Origin: Margaritifera margaritifera
Lineage: Eukaryota > Mollusca > Bivalvia > Unionida > Margaritiferidae
Length of the DNA: 64,000 nucleotides
Direction: 5' to 3'
Assembly (NCBI GenBank): GCA_029931535.1
Contig: JAQPZY010001432.1
Coordinates: 496,001-560,000 of the forward strand
Made by a program: the position numbers and the translations under genes
In this document: one piece after another, positions 22,515-37,022 of the stretch
Position numbering within the stretch: position 1 is the first letter of the stretch
Layout: every line of letters begins with the position of its first letter
The notes under the pieces: model-generated
Database searches by the model: none
Told to the model about the DNA's origin: nothing
The model's input: only the letters and a program-made list of their open reading frames with translations

Positions 22515-25500
22515 TTGAGGAACTTCAATCAACCGTTTTTATTGTTCACACAATATAACGATTTTGAAAAACCAGTGAAGCTCTGCATGACGAGATATTG
22601 AATCTACGCAGAAGTCAAAGAAGTGGCAATGGCATCACCCAACTTAGAACGTTAGCAATGCTTTTAAAAATGACTTCAAATTTCAATAATAAGGGGATGA
22701 CTGTTAAGGTAGAGTGTATTGACTTCGCAAAAGAAAAAACAGATATGATGCCCTAAAATGCCACAAGATTTAAAATACAGGTCAATTGTAATAAAATTCG
22801 TCAAGTTTCAGCCCTGAAATGCATAAAACGCTTTTGTAAAAAAGCAATAGATTTTATTTGAAAATCATGTCAGAAGTCATAGTCGCATCCAAGAAACGCT
22901 TTAAAAATATTCACTAAAAGTATTAGCTGTAAAATGTGTTCAGAGCTAAAACTTTCATCCAGCCATCACCAATAGCTTCAGTGATATTTGATCCCAAAGT
23001 GTTTAATACATACTCAACGTCGAACATTACAGTTTTATAAAATCGAAGCTAGAACCATAAATTGCAGAGAGTAAATGAAAGGGGAGAAATGGAGAATAAT
23101 CAAACAATTTCCCATATAAATTTCTGAGAGGAGAAATATTTTCTCCTATGGACTAATTACCATGCAAAAACTAGTGTTTTTTTTTTATATCACCTTAAGT
23201 TTAAAGAATCCATCAAAGCCGCCATTGTTGGACAATAATAGCTGCACCTCTCTTTGAGGTGATATCAGACAACCTTGATCATGTGCAAAAAGAATTAAAA
23301 TTATCCAGAGTAGAAAGAAAAAAATATAAGTAAAATGAGTCAAATATGACAAAATAAAAATGTATGGCCGTTGGTAAAACTTCGCACAAATCAAAAACAA
23401 TATAATAACATACTTAATTCCTATCAGACCGGAGTTTTGGCTGTAATTTGAAGAACTTTACAATCTTCTCAAGAAAGAGCGTGAAGTGGAAACAATTCCA
23501 GGTAATGAGCATACAAACCACTCACTTTTTTTGGGCACGTTAGATCCTAGCAATATCCCACTTTTCTTGGATATACACAAATATCCAAGTGGCTCTGTAG
23601 GATCAATGTTTCTCCCTGTAGCTGACTTTACTTCAGCGATAAAATAAATATTTTAACAGTGCTCTTTCTGCGTCGTTTGGATTATATGGATTCATAATGA
23701 GACGTCAGTGTTTATGTGTATGATTTACTCAGATTTGTTTCCCAAATATTTTTGTTCTTGACGTTTAAATTGAGATTGTTAAACTCAAGCTATATTGGCT
23801 GCAGTTTATAGTTTTGTTTAATGTCGATAAGTATATTCAAACGAAAGAACCATGTCAGGGCGAATTCTGGACTTACTGATTTGAAGGATTGTTTTAAATA
23901 TGGAAAACACCCTGTTCATCATTATCTATTATTTCATTTAATGTTGTTGTCATTTGGCTTCCTCTTGTAAATGGCAATCTTATTTGCTGACCGAGAAACG
24001 ATAAAAGATACGGACGAACTGACAAAACAACGTACTGGTGGAGGTGGAATATTGCTTATATTTATAAAACCTTTTTAGGTTCTTGTTCTCTAATTCGATT
24101 CCTCTTCCTGCTACAACAAAGTTATGTATAAAAGAAAATTTACATGTTACAACAGTGTGGTTAGACAAACAGCCGTCACAAACCTTGCAATAGATTTTCA
24201 TTTCCGTTGAAACTTGCCTATTTTATAACAATAACTAAAGTACACATCTTCCAGTCTATATCCAGATCTTACAATATCTTAAATTATAGCAGCTGTATAG
24301 ACACGGTTTTCTAATTATTTCCAGTTGTACTGATATCGCTCGCTAGGTGCGTAGCAGTAGTGTCCGCCATATCACTAATGAAATAGATTGTACACAAAGC
24401 GAATCGGAGCGTCAAAATACCCATAAATGATTACACTGATTGCACACATTTTATAAGAGAACATTTACATTCCAGATTTGTAGGATATAAATTCACAAAC
24501 CACGTACTTCAAAGTGAAGTGGCAACAAAATGTAGTTTTTGGGGGGAGTAAAACTAATTTGAATTATGTAATGCTTACCTGTCACTATTTTTAAGCTTTA
24601 TCTTTCATCCGCAGAAAATATATTTACTTTTATGAGCAAATATCCCTACCAAAGAGCAATATAAATGTTTTAATTGCAGAAAATTCATGGCAACACGGTC
24701 AATTTTAGTAACAACACTAGTCCAAAGGTCAAAGTCATTCGAAGATACTGAGTCAAAAGCTGCAAGATCGCCTGTAAGAGCATTTTTCGGGAAGACAACT
24801 TTGTGCCATTCAAAGGAAATGATAAACGTTTCGTGGCAAATAAAAGATTACCGAAGTTATTGCCACCTGGGAATTGAATTCTCGTTCCAAAATTAGCGAT
24901 TAGTATCTCATAATTAGGTATGTAATGTTTTTTAATTACGGCTTAGCTATCTCATAATTACGAACTAGAACAACTCCAATGGATCGCCATTGCAAATCCC
25001 CACGCTTTTTACTACATATTCCAAAGCCCCCTCCCGCTTCTTGGCTCACACCCTTTGTCTCATTGTCTGGTGTTGGGATGAGTATAGAAGAGGGAGAGGG
25101 GTTGGAATATGTATTAAATCCGAGATATATATGATGGATCTTCCTACTGTCTGACTGCATATATGGAGTTTGGTCAGAAAATATTTGTCAATGTAATTTG
25201 TAATTTTGTGCCTTTTTACCTTTGCCCCACTGCCAAAGACCCCAGGATCCGAAGCCACAGGGGCAACATAGCTACAAAGTTTTGTGAAATTCCACCTTAG
25301 GAGAAGATGTGGTAATTGACAGATGAATATACGGACGGACAGGCAAATGTAGAGTATCACAGTATCCCTGACGCTTTGTTTAAAGCGTGCGGATAATAAG
25401 CTACCTTTCTAGATTTAAAAAAAAATTATTTACATGTTACTGCTAATATTTCTAGTCCTTGAAATGTATTCCCTGAAATGCAGCACAAAATTAGATAGAT

Positions 25501-25855
25501 TTTTACTGCATTACATTTCGTGGATTGGGCAGCTGCGTTTACCGTTTTAGTGTTCACAGCAACGACGGCTTTTGAATTTGTCATTAAATGTTTCCATAAT
25601 GGTACGACCTAGGCCATAATTAGTTTCTGCGGTCATCAATACACGCAGTAAAATACCGGCCTTAATAATTGGCTGGGTGAAGAAGTACAAATGCTTTTTT
25701 TTCCTATTTGTTAATTAAAGTGCCGGTACCTGGTCATTTCATTCCAAAGGTTAGGTAATTATTTAGTTCCATCAAAATATAACATCCATTCTGCACGGTT
25801 TTAATTCAGATCCCCATTAAAAATATCCCCGAACTATCATCACACAGATTTTGTC

Positions 25856-25860
<5 letters not shown>

Positions 25861-25945
<85 letters not shown>
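25861..25945. repeat. (TA)n microsatellite
   Basis: About 84 bases of uninterrupted TA. Confidence 0.97.
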
Positions 25946-25949
<4 letters not shown>

Positions 25950-26182
25950 TCATTGCCAATCCTTGAACGAAAATTGTTTGAGACATGATTGATGATTGAA
26001 TGCGATTCAATAAAAATGGATTTAATTGTGAAGTTAAACTTGAAATTGTGTATGTTCTTCATCAGATAAAAAGGCATTCGGGTATATTGAAACTCTGGTA
26101 TACATTTCAATCACAATAGGTGAAATTTTCAAGAATGATATATGGACTCTATTGTCACTTTTGATTTGCAAAGAACATACTT

Positions 26183-26187
<5 letters not shown>

Positions 26188-26271
<84 letters not shown>
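26188..26271. repeat. (TA)n-(TG)n compound microsatellite
   Basis: About 33 bases of TA switch directly into about 50 bases of TG. Confidence 0.97.
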
Positions 26272-26272
<1 letters not shown>

Positions 26273-26678
26273 CCATGTCAGATATATCGAGCTTATGTTA
26301 TAGCCCTCAGCTATAAGAACTGATCCTATTTTATATACCTAAGACATGACAAATTACGCAGAAACAGTGAGGCGTTTAAAAGAACAAATAAATATTGCGG
26401 CAAGGTTTTGTAATATTACTGGAATGAATGTCAACCGTGATAAACAAAGATTATTGTATTTAGAAACGGTGGTCCATTGAGGAATTAAGTGAAATGGTCT
26501 TATAAAATAATCCATATGAAGTTGTATCATTTTATAAGTATATGGGTCTTTTGTCAACCCCAAAGTTAGATATGGTCTAAAACAGAGTAAACATTGGTGG
26601 CACAGGTAACTAAGTCTATAATATCGGTCGGGATCTATAGCAAAACAGCAAGACCTTCCATTATTTTCAAGGCTTGTC

Positions 26679-26723
26679 AGAGAGAGAGAGAGAGAGAGAG
26701 AGAAAGAGTGAGAGAGAGAGAGA
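26679..26723. repeat. (GA)n microsatellite
   Basis: An imperfect AG run interrupted by AAAGAGTG. Confidence 0.95.
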
Positions 26724-27360
26724 AGGTGATTGAACAAAGCTATTATATCTCTAACATCATTAATAAAGCTACCTACACAACTATCCACCGATCTCCATAG
26801 GATTACTGAAATTTTAATACCAACATTTATTAATTGAATACTGCCAGATAGCATAGAAAAAAAATGTTACAAGTATTGGCATGGACACAAAAACAACCAT
26901 TGTTGAAGAGAGACAAAATCAGATTTATTTTCAAACGTATTACAAGTTGTTGCTTGTTATGGAAAACACAAAAAACTCTATCCACTACACACAATATTTC
27001 AAAATTCCATATAAGTATTTGTCAGTTGGAGCATTGTGTTGAATGAATACTTGAATAAATGAATACATCATTAAATTTTAAATGTCTTTGTATAAAACTA
27101 TGCTCAATACTTTTAGTATCTATATAGCTATCTACCTGTTTCATATATGTATCTATGTAATGTAGATCAATCTTCCTCTATATCAGTGAACATTTTGTTC
27201 TGTCGTATAGTATGGCTACTAATGCTTTCTGCACAACACTGATATCGATAATAAATATTTAAGTACTTAATTGAACTATACTCGAATTTATTTTTTTTAT
27301 TTTTTTATTTTTTTTCAACCCGGGTGGGAAAATGACATTTTTTTAACTTTCAGGTCATGT

Positions 27361-27698
27361 TGTTTTTATCGATTATTGCCTGTTATAATGTTTATTACTG
27401 ATTAACTGAAATGCCTGTTGCAATGTTTATTATCAATTAACTGAAATGCCTGTTATAATGTTTTTTATTCATTAACTAAAATGTCTGTTATAATGTTTAT
27501 TACTGATTAACTGAAATGCCTGTTGCAATGTTTATTATCAATTAACTGAAATGCCTGTTATAATGTTTTTTATTCATTAACTAAAATGTCTGTTATAATG
27601 TTTATTACTGATTAACTGAAATGCCTGTTATAATGTTTATTATCAATTAACTGAAATGCCTGTTATAATGTTTATTATAAATTAACTGAAATGCCTAT
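27361..27698. repeat. 35-bp minisatellite, left of array
   Basis: About nine to ten imperfect copies of a 35-bp unit, consensus TGTTATAATGTTTATTACTG followed by ATTAACTGAAATGCC. Variants alternate between TATCAATTAACTGAAATGCC and TTATTCATTAACTAAAATGT. The same unit is found at 40,627-40,935 on the far side of the large tandem array. Confidence 0.93.
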
Positions 27699-27788
27699 TA
27701 TGAAAGAAAAGATCATGATCACCACTTGTTATGAAATGATTTTGACCATCACCACTTATTGTGGGAGTTTTGCTTTGAGCAACGTGAA

Positions 27789-30744
27789 GCATCAGCTTTT
27801 TTGCCTGTATAATCTTTGACCTGTGTGCTGTTCGAAAAATCTAACTCTTACCGTAAAATATCAATGCAGTACACTTTTGCAGTGTAATGTATTATAGGAC
27901 TCAAGCACTCCAAATTCTGTTTTATTAAGAATTACAAACATTTGAATTCTAAAACAAAAATTAATCTTTATAAAAATTCCTTAAAATTTCATCGATAAAA
28001 GAATTCTAAAATTTGAATTAGAAAAATTTGAGATACAAAAATTCCTTCAAAATTCTATCGTGACGATATCCTCTTGGTCATTTGAGCCGAGTCCTCGAGG
28101 CTCGATAAAAGAAAAACAAGTTAATATAAAAGACAAGACTGCTGGAAAGTATAAAAAGACAAAAAATACAATAAGTGTATGACATTCTATAAAATAGATA
28201 GGCCTGTTAGACGATTGTCGTCATAACTGGGCGGTTTTACAAGGTACTACTATTATTATTATGCATGTGTTGCTTTCTTTTTTTTATGTGATTTTACTCT
28301 CTTTTTTTTAAATTTTATTTTTATCTTATTATAACATCAGCGGAACATATTTAATGGTAAATATCGTTATTGTTTTAATGCTACGCATTGCTGAGGCTAC
28401 CGTAGACGTTTGGAAGAAAGCGTTTGGCCATGACCGTTTCAAACAAATTTGATTTAGAAGTATGTATATGACGAACAACACAGCAATATCAATTGACACT
28501 ACTAAACCAGAGAAGGAAGCACCTCTTCTGACTGGTTTGAAGGCATAAGAGCCCTTTTTGGCCGACTGAGACAGTCGCCATTACTAATATGAGCACGTGA
28601 GAGAACAACCTCACTGAAGTCATCAAGCCCCATTGGGCTGAAACAAAGCATCAGCATCAATATGATTTAGACGGGCCAGGCGGAAATTACACGTCTCCCT
28701 ACGATGGGTAAATACGGCAGAACTTTGTTATATCCATTAGTGTGAACAATATATCTACTACGGTTTAATATTTCAATAAGAACTGTTTGATGCGAAGCTC
28801 GGGCTATGGAAAACAAATGAAGGTCACTAGGTTCATTCACCCTCTCTGATTGTGTTGTTAGATATCGTTAGTAGGAACCTTAACAAGATGAAGAAAGTTA
28901 ATGCAGTAGGTATATTTACAGAAAAAACTATTTTTCACTAGATGAAGGTCAATTACAGCAGGAATGGGATCAGTTATTTAAGAATATGTTGAAATTAACG
29001 TACAAACAAGTTACGCAAAAGAATAATGTCAGGGATTTAAAAGCTTGTGATATATATTTGAAAAAAAAAATGATATAGCAAAGACAAACCTGTGTGCGAG
29101 ATTGTACCACAGTCCAAAACAGATTTTCACTATGAAACGAATTGTATATATAAAGTGAACAGTAAACAATACACGAATTGTCTGTAATATTGAAAGAGTT
29201 CTAACAGTAGAATTTAAAGTCATTATCACTGGAAAAGAAACTGTCGCCGAGGGCCGCTGCCGACCAGGGCCGGTCGGAGTTGTCGCCGTCAGAACCATGG
29301 AAACTATAGAAGTATCTCTGTTTGTGTTAAAGGAAGCTCGGGTTCGGGGCTGGGCTAGCCATTGGCACTGTTCGCATTAGAACTGTCTGAGATTTTAGGT
29401 GTTACTGCATGAAGAATTCTCACCGGTGATGTATATATTGTTGCTGGAATCTTACCAAAGATAATAGTGTTGTTTCCCGCGGTGATGTTCCTGGTGCTGA
29501 TGTTAAAGACTGTCCCTTCTTGTGGGCGAAAGGTACGAAAGTCACAGAAGAGTTGTTCAGTCTATAGGGAGTGACACCTGACTTCATTATTCTCCGCCAC
29601 TTATTATGAAAGAAAAGATCATGATCACCACTTGTTATGAAATGATTTTGACCATCACCACTTATTGTGAGAGTTTTTCATTGGACAGCATTTAGTATAA
29701 AAAGTTTGTCATTGCTGCTGGTGTTAAAGGAATGTTCGTCCAGCAAGACTTCTTTGTGGTCTCCCTTGCGGAGGTGTCACTCTTTGCGATGTTGTTGTTA
29801 ATATCGCTGGGGTGCGAGAAGGGTACCTGGTTCGAACTACAAAAAAGGCTGCAAAAAGAGCAACTCTAAGATGTAGAGAGACGTAATAACTTATATTAAA
29901 TTGTCAACAATCCAAATAAGAAATACATAGGAAGATATATATTCTAAATACAGAAATACACATATAATTAATATATTGATTCAAAGCTTGCCGACTTCAT
30001 ACAATTATCTAATTTCTGTACATTTAAATGTATGGTGTAAATGACTAAATATTGAATAAGCCAAAGCCAAAATAACTTAAAATATAGTAAAAATCAATAT
30101 TTCAACTAAGACCAAAATAAATATCATGTATCATGTTTTTTTACAACCCAAAGATATTTTATTTCTAAATTAATTATCAAATGCATGAAGTTGGCAGCAA
30201 ATCGTTTTACAATAATTTAGTATTATAATTTCAATAAAAAATCTACACAATTATAATGCATATAAATTGCAAATAAAAATCTACACAAACCAAAAAAGAA
30301 TATAAATTACAATTAAATATTAAAGAATAAGAAACACACAAGTTTCAAGAGAGAGAGAGAGAGAGAAAAAAAAAAATACCTTCCAGCACCTAAAAAGTCA
30401 TACAAAAAGTCTTTCAGAATATAATAAAACAATTTTCTCTTACCTGCAAAAAGAGCAACTCTAAAATGTAGAGAGACGTAACAGCTATTTTCTCAAGGCG
30501 CGCAGCGGCTTAAATACAGTTCTTGGTCAAGGAATGCGTAAGCAATTCAATATAAGTTTATGAGCTTAGGGCGAGACAGGCTAAAGCTCCAGGTCTCAAG
30601 CCACAAGATCTCACGAGACTCATACACACGCATTCCCTTTTCCAAAAATGATGGCAGGTTAGCTGAAGTTACGCTCTCCACATGTAGGTTGCTGACTTGG
30701 CTAGGTGAACTTGTTGATTTACGTAAACGTGAAGGAATTCGCTA
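27789..30744. repeat. Array monomer A1
   Basis: A 2,956-bp monomer lacking the 397-bp segment found in B monomers; the junction is at 28,390. It contains a 38-bp direct repeat (29,849-29,886 and 30,444-30,481) beginning CTGCAAAAAGAGCAACTCT. Minus-strand open frames lie at 29,029-29,298 (89 codons) and 29,420-29,587 (55 codons, ATG start). Confidence 0.9.
29420..29587 (-). other. 55-codon open frame repeated in every monomer
   Basis: An ATG-initiated minus-strand frame starting MKSGVTPYRLNNSSVTF. It is open in all four monomers, with starts at 29,587, 32,951, 35,871 and 39,227. In A1 and B1 an internal CTTTG-GTAAGAT could act as a splice donor; A2 and B2 have lost the GT. No family recognised. 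Because the copies are nearly identical, conservation of the frame says little about function. Confidence 0.3.
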
Positions 30745-33700
30745 GCATCAGCCTTTTTGCCTGTATAATCTTTGACCTGTGTGCTGTAGAAAAATCTAAC
30801 TCTTACAGTAAAATATCAATGCAGTACACTTTTGTAGTGTAATGTATTATAGGACTCAAGCACTCCAAATTCTGTTTTTATTAAGAATTACAAACATTTG
30901 AATTCTAAAACAAAAATTAATCTTTATAAAAATTCCTTAAAATTTCATCGATAAAAGAATTCTAAAATTTGAATTAGAAAAATTTGAGATACAAAAATTC
31001 CTTCAAAATTCTATCGTGACAATATCCTCCTGGTCATTTGAGCCGAGTCCTCGAGGCTCGATAAAAGAAAAACAAGTTAATATAAAAGACAAGACTGCTG
31101 GAAAGTATAAAAATACAAAAAAATGCAATAAGTGCATGACATTTTATAAAATAGATAGGCATGTTAGACGACTGTCGTCATAACTGGGCGGTTGTACAAG
31201 GTACTACTATTATTATTATGCATGTGTTGCTTTCTTTTTTTATGTGATTTTACTCTCTTTTTTTAATTTTTTTTTTTTTAACTTATTATAGCATCAGCGG
31301 AACATATTTAAGGGTAAATATCGTTATTGTTTTAATGCTACGCATTGTGGGAAAATAAATTCTCATTCCTATGGATATTACCAGTAAGCCGGTAGTGGGT
31401 GTTTGTTCCCATTACATCCAACAGCAACAAAAAAAAACTGAAATACGTGCACACAGTGAGAAAAAAAATGTTTACAAGGAGAATGGTGTCAGAATTTAGA
31501 TAGTAATCAAAAGTAACGGAAGGAAAAATTTTAGTTATGTGCCAATAGTTCCCTAGTGACCCTGAAGTTAATCCACATCGCTTACAATCAAACTTCGACA
31601 TGCGCGTGTATGAGATAATAATTGCATTTAAACGATGCTGAGAGTGAAGATACCGTGAAAATGAAATAGCCAAGTGATTTAGCTGAGATAATCGTAGAAC
31701 CATTTCGGTGCGGTTGAGTGCAACCGTGGACTGGACGTGTATTGCTGAGGCTACCGTAGACGTGTGGAAGAAAGCGTTTGGCCATGACCGTTTCAAACAA
31801 ATTTGATTTAGAAGTATGTATATGACGAACAACACAACAATATCAATTGATACTACTAAACCAGAGAAGGAAGCACCTCTTCTGACTGGTTTGAAGGCAT
31901 AAGAGCCCTTTTTGGCCGACTGAGACAGTCGCCATTACTAATATGAGCACGTGAGAGAACAACCTCACTGACGTCATCAAGCCCCATTGGGCTTAAACAC
32001 AGCATTAGCATCAGCATCAATATGATTTAGACGGGCCAGGCGGAAATTACACGTCTCCCTACGATGGGTAAATACGGCAGAACTTTGTTATATCCATTAG
32101 TGTGAACAATATATCTACTACGGTTTAATATTTCAATAAGAACTATTTGATGCGAAGCTCGGGCTATGGAAAACAAATGAAGGTCACTAGGTTCATTCAC
32201 CCTCTCTGATTGTGTTGTTAGATATCGTTAGTAGGAACCTTAACAAGATGAAGAAAGTTAATGCAGTAGGTATATTTACAGAAAAAAACTATTTTTCACT
32301 AGATGAAGGTCAATTACAGCAGGAATGGGATCAGTTATTTAAGAATATGTTGAAATTAATGTACTAACAAGTTACGCAAAAGAATAATGTCAGGGATTTA
32401 AAAGCTTGTGATATATATTTGAAAAAAAAAGAATTGATATAGCAAAGACAAACCTGTGTGCGAGAATGTACCACAGTCCAAAACAGATTTTCACTATGAA
32501 ACGAATTGTATATATAAAGTGAACAGTAAACAATACACGAATTGTCTGTAATATTGAAAGAGTTCTAACAGTAGAATTTAAAGTCATTATCACTGGAAAA
32601 GAAACTGTCGCCGAGGGCCGCTGCCAACCAGGGCCGGTCGGAGTTGTCGCCGTCAGAACCATGGAAACTATAGACGTATCTCTGTCTGTGTTAAAGGAAG
32701 CTCGGGTTCGGGGCAGGGCTAGCCATTGGCACTGTTCGCATTAGAACTGTCTGAGATTTTAGGTGTTACTGCATGAAGAATTCTCACCGGTGATGTATAT
32801 ATTGTTGCTGGAATCTTACCAAAGATAATAGTGTTGTTTCCCGCGGTGATGTTCCTGGTGCTGATGTTAAAGACTGTCCCTTCTTGTGGGCGAAAGGTAC
32901 GAAAGTCACAGAAGAGTTGTTCAGTCTATGGGGAGTGACACCTGACTTCATTATTCTCCGCCACTTATTATGAAAGAAAAGATCATGATCACCACTTGTT
33001 ATGAAATGATTTTGACCATCACCACTTATTGTGAGAGTTTTTCATTGGACAGCATTTAGTATAAAAAGTTTGTCGTTGCTGCTGGTGATAAAGGAATGTT
33101 CGTCTAGCAAGATTTCTTTGTGGCCTCCCTTGCGGAGGTGTCACTCTTTGCGATGTTATTGTTAACATCGCTGGGGTGCGAAAGGGGTACCTGGTTCGAA
33201 CTACAAAGCAGGCTGCAAAAAGAGCAACTCTAAGATGTAGAGAGACGTAACAACTTTTATTAAATTGTCAACAATCCAAATAAGAAATACATAGGAAGAT
33301 ATAAATTCTAAATACAGAAATACACATATAATTAATATATTGATTCAAAGCTTGCCGACTTCATACAATTATCTAATTTCTGTACTTTTAAATGTATGGT
33401 GTAAATGACTAAATATTGAATAAGCCAAAGCCAAAATAACTTAAAATATAGTAAAAATCAATATTTCAACTAAGACCAAAATAAATATCATGTATCATGT
33501 TTTTTTGCAACCCAAAGATATTTTATTTCTAAATTAATTATCAAATGCATGAAGTTGGCAGCAAATCGTTTTACAATAATTCAGTATTACAATTTCAATA
33601 AAAACTCTACACAATTATAATGCATATAAATTGCAAATAAAAATCTACACAAACCAAAGAAGAATATAAATTAAAATTAAATATTAAAGAATAAAAAACA

Positions 33701-34073
33701 CAAGTTTCAAGAGAGAGAGAAAAAAATACCTTCCAGCACCTAAAAAGTCATACAAAAAGTCTTTCAGAATATAATAAAACAATTTTCTCTTACCTGCAAA
33801 AAGAGCAATTCTAAGATGTAGAGAGACGTAAAAACTATTTTCTCAAGGCGCGCAGCGGCTTAAATACAGTTCTATTCTATATAAGGTTAAGAGTTTAGGG
33901 CGAGACAGGCTAAAGCTCCAAGTCTCAAGCCACAAGATCTCACAAGACTCATACACACGCATTCCCTTTTCCAAAAATGGTTTCAGGTTAGCTGAAGTTA
34001 CGCTCTCCACATGTAGGTTGCTGACTTGGCTAGGTGAACTTGTTGATTTACGTAAACGTGAAGGAATTCGCTA
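30745..34073. repeat. Array monomer B1
   Basis: A 3,329-bp monomer identical in plan to A1 but retaining a 397-bp segment at 31,348-31,744. That segment opens a 165-codon minus-strand frame (31,338-31,835), which I regard as chance. It carries the B-type diagnostic bases. Confidence 0.9.
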
Positions 34074-37022
34074 GCATCAGCTCTTTTGCCTGTATAATCT
34101 TTGACCTGTGTGCTGTTAGAAAAATCTAACTCTTGCCGTAAAATATCAATGCAGTACACTTTTGTAGTGTAATGTATTATAGGACTCAAGCACTCCAAAT
34201 TCTGTTTTATTAAGAATTACAAACATTTGAATTCTAAAACAAAAATTAGTCTTTATAAAAACTCCTTAAAATTTCATCGATAAAAGAATTCTAAAATTTG
34301 AATTAGAAAAATTTGAGATACAAAAATTCCTTCAAAATTCTATCGTGACAATATCCTCTTGGTCATTTGAGCCGAGTCCTCGAGGCTCGATAAAAGAAAA
34401 ACAAGTTAATATAAAAGACAAGACTGCTGGAAAGTATAAAAAGACAAAAAATACAATAAGTGTATGACATTCTATAAAATAGATAGGCCTGTTAGACGAT
34501 TGTCGTCATAACTGGGCGGTTTTACAAGGTACTACTATTATTATTATGCATGTGTTGCTTTCTTTTTTTTTATGTGATTTTACTCTCTTTTTTTAAATTT
34601 TATTTTTATCTTATTATAACATCAGCGGAACATATTTAATGGTAAATATCGTTATTGTTTTAATGCTACGCATTGCTGAGGCTACCGTAGACGTTTGGAA
34701 GAAAGCGTTTGGCCATGACCGTTTCAAACAAATTTGATTTAGAAGTATGTATATGACGAACAACACAGCAATATCAATTGACACTACTAAACCAGAGAAG
34801 GAAGCACCTCTTCTGACTGGTTTGAAGGCATAAGAGCCCTTTTTGGCCGACTGAGACAGTCGCCATTACTAATATGAGCACGTGAGAGAACAACCTCACT
34901 GAAGTCATCAAGCCCCATTGGGCTGAAACAAAGCATCAGCATCAATATGATTTAGACGGCCAGGCGGAAATTACACGTCTCCCTACGATGGGTAAATTCG
35001 GCAGAACTTTGTTATATCCATTAGTGTGAACAATATATCTACTACGGTTTAATATTTCAATAAGAACTGTTTGATGCGAAGCTCGGGCTATGGAAAACAA
35101 ATGAAGGTCACTAGGTTCATTCACCCTCTCTGATTGTGTTGTTAGATATCGTTAGTAGGAACCTTAACAAGATGAAGAAAGTTAATGCAGTAGGTATATT
35201 TACAGAAAAAACTATTTTTCACTAGATGAAGGTCAATTACAGCAGGAATGGGATCAGTTATTTAAGAATATGTTGAAATTAACGTACAAACAAGTTACGC
35301 AAAAGAATAATGTCAGGGATTTAAAAGCTTGTGATATATATTTGAAAAAAAAAATGATATAGCAAAGACAAACCTGTGTGCGAGATTGTACCACAGTCCA
35401 AAACAGATTTTCACTATGAAACGAATTGTATATATAAAGTGAACAGTAAACAATACACGAATTGTCTGTAATATTGAAAGAGTTCTAACAGTAGAATTTA
35501 AAGTCATTATCACTGGAAAAGAAACTGTCGCCGAGGGCCGCTGCCGACCAGGGCCGGTCGGAGTTGTCACCGTCAGAACCATGGAAACTATAGAAGTATC
35601 TCTGTTTGTGTTAAAGGAAGCTCGGGTTCGGGGCTGGGCTAGCCATTGGCACTGTTCGCATTAGAACTGTCTGAGATTTTAGGTGTTACTGCATGAAGAA
35701 TTCTCACCGGTGATGTATATATTGTTGCTGGAATCTTCCCAATGATAATAGTGTTGTTTCCCGCGGTGATGTTCCTGGTGCTGATGTTAAAGACTGTCCC
35801 TTCTTGTGGGCGAAAGGTACGAAAGTCACAGAAGAGTTGTTCAGTCTATAGGGAGTGACACCTGACTTCATTATTCTCCGCCACTTATTATGAAAGAAAA
35901 GATCATGATCACCACTTGTTATGAAATGATTTTGACCATCACCACTTATTGTGAGAGTTTTTCATTGGACAGCATTTAGTATAAAAAGTTTGTCATTGCT
36001 GCTGGTGTTAAAGGAATGTTCGTCCAGCAAGACTTCTTTGTGGTCTCCCTTGCGGAGGTGTCACTCTTTGCGATGTTGTTGTTAATATCGCTGGGGTGCG
36101 AGAAGGGTACCTGGTTCGAACTACAAAGGAGGCTGCAAAAAGAGCAACTCTAAGATGTAGAGAGACGTAATAACTTATATTAAATTGTCAACAATCCAAA
36201 TAAGAAATACATAGGAAGATATATATTCTAAATACAGAAATACACATATAATTAATATATTGATTCAAAGCTTGCCGACTTCATACAATTATCTAATTTC
36301 TGTACTTTTAAATGTATGGTGTAAATGACTAAATATTGAATAAGCCAAAGCCAAAATAACTTAAAATATAGTAAAAATCAATATTTCAACTAAGACCAAA
36401 ATAAATATCATGTATCATGTTTTTTTACAACCCAAAGATATTTTATTTCTAAATTAATTATCAAATGCATGAAGTTGGCAGCAAATCGTTTTACAATAAT
36501 TTAGTATTATAATTTCAATAAAAAATCTACACAATTATAATGCATATAAATTGCAAATAAAAATCTACACAAACCAAAAATGAATATAAATTACAATTAA
36601 ATATTAAAGAATAAGAAACACACAAGTTTCAAGAGAGAGAGAGAGAGAGAAAAATACCTTCCAGCACCTAAAAAGTCATACAAAAAGTCTTTCAGAATAT
36701 AATAAAACAATTTTCTCTTACCTGCAAAAAGAGCAACTCTAAGATGTAGAGAGACGTAACAGCTATTTTCTCAAGGCGCTCAGCGGCTTAAATACAGTTC
36801 TTGGTCAAGGAATGCGTAAGCAATTCAATATAAGTTTATGAGCTTAGGGCGAGACAGGCTAAAGCTCCAGGTCTCAAGCCACAAGATCTCACGAGACTCA
36901 TACACACGCATTCCCTTTTCCAAAAATGATGGCAGGTTAGCTGAAGTTACGCTCTCCACATGTAGGTTGCTGACTTGGCTAGGTGAACTTGTTGATTTAC
37001 GTAAACGTGAAGGAATTCGCTA
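34074..37022. repeat. Array monomer A2
   Basis: 2,949 bp. It lacks the 397-bp segment and is nearly identical to A1, sharing A-type diagnostic bases. The 89-codon frame differs from that of A1 at one residue. Confidence 0.9.

Larger units (their letters stand above)
22515..27360. other. No recognised gene
   Basis: About 4.8 kb of AT-rich DNA upstream of the Polinton polymerase. The only clear structures are microsatellites (listed separately). Open frames at 24,687-24,896 and 25,046-25,360 have no recognisable motif. Confidence 0.5.

Noticed and set aside
27789..30744. Monomer as a known LTR or LINE element
   Set aside because: No RT, integrase or transposase block could be read in any frame, and the internal direct repeats are too short for LTRs.
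31338..31835. 165-codon minus-strand frame, also at 37,617-38,114
   Set aside because: It is open in both B monomers only because they are near-identical copies. It has no recognisable motif and half of it is created by the 397-bp segment.
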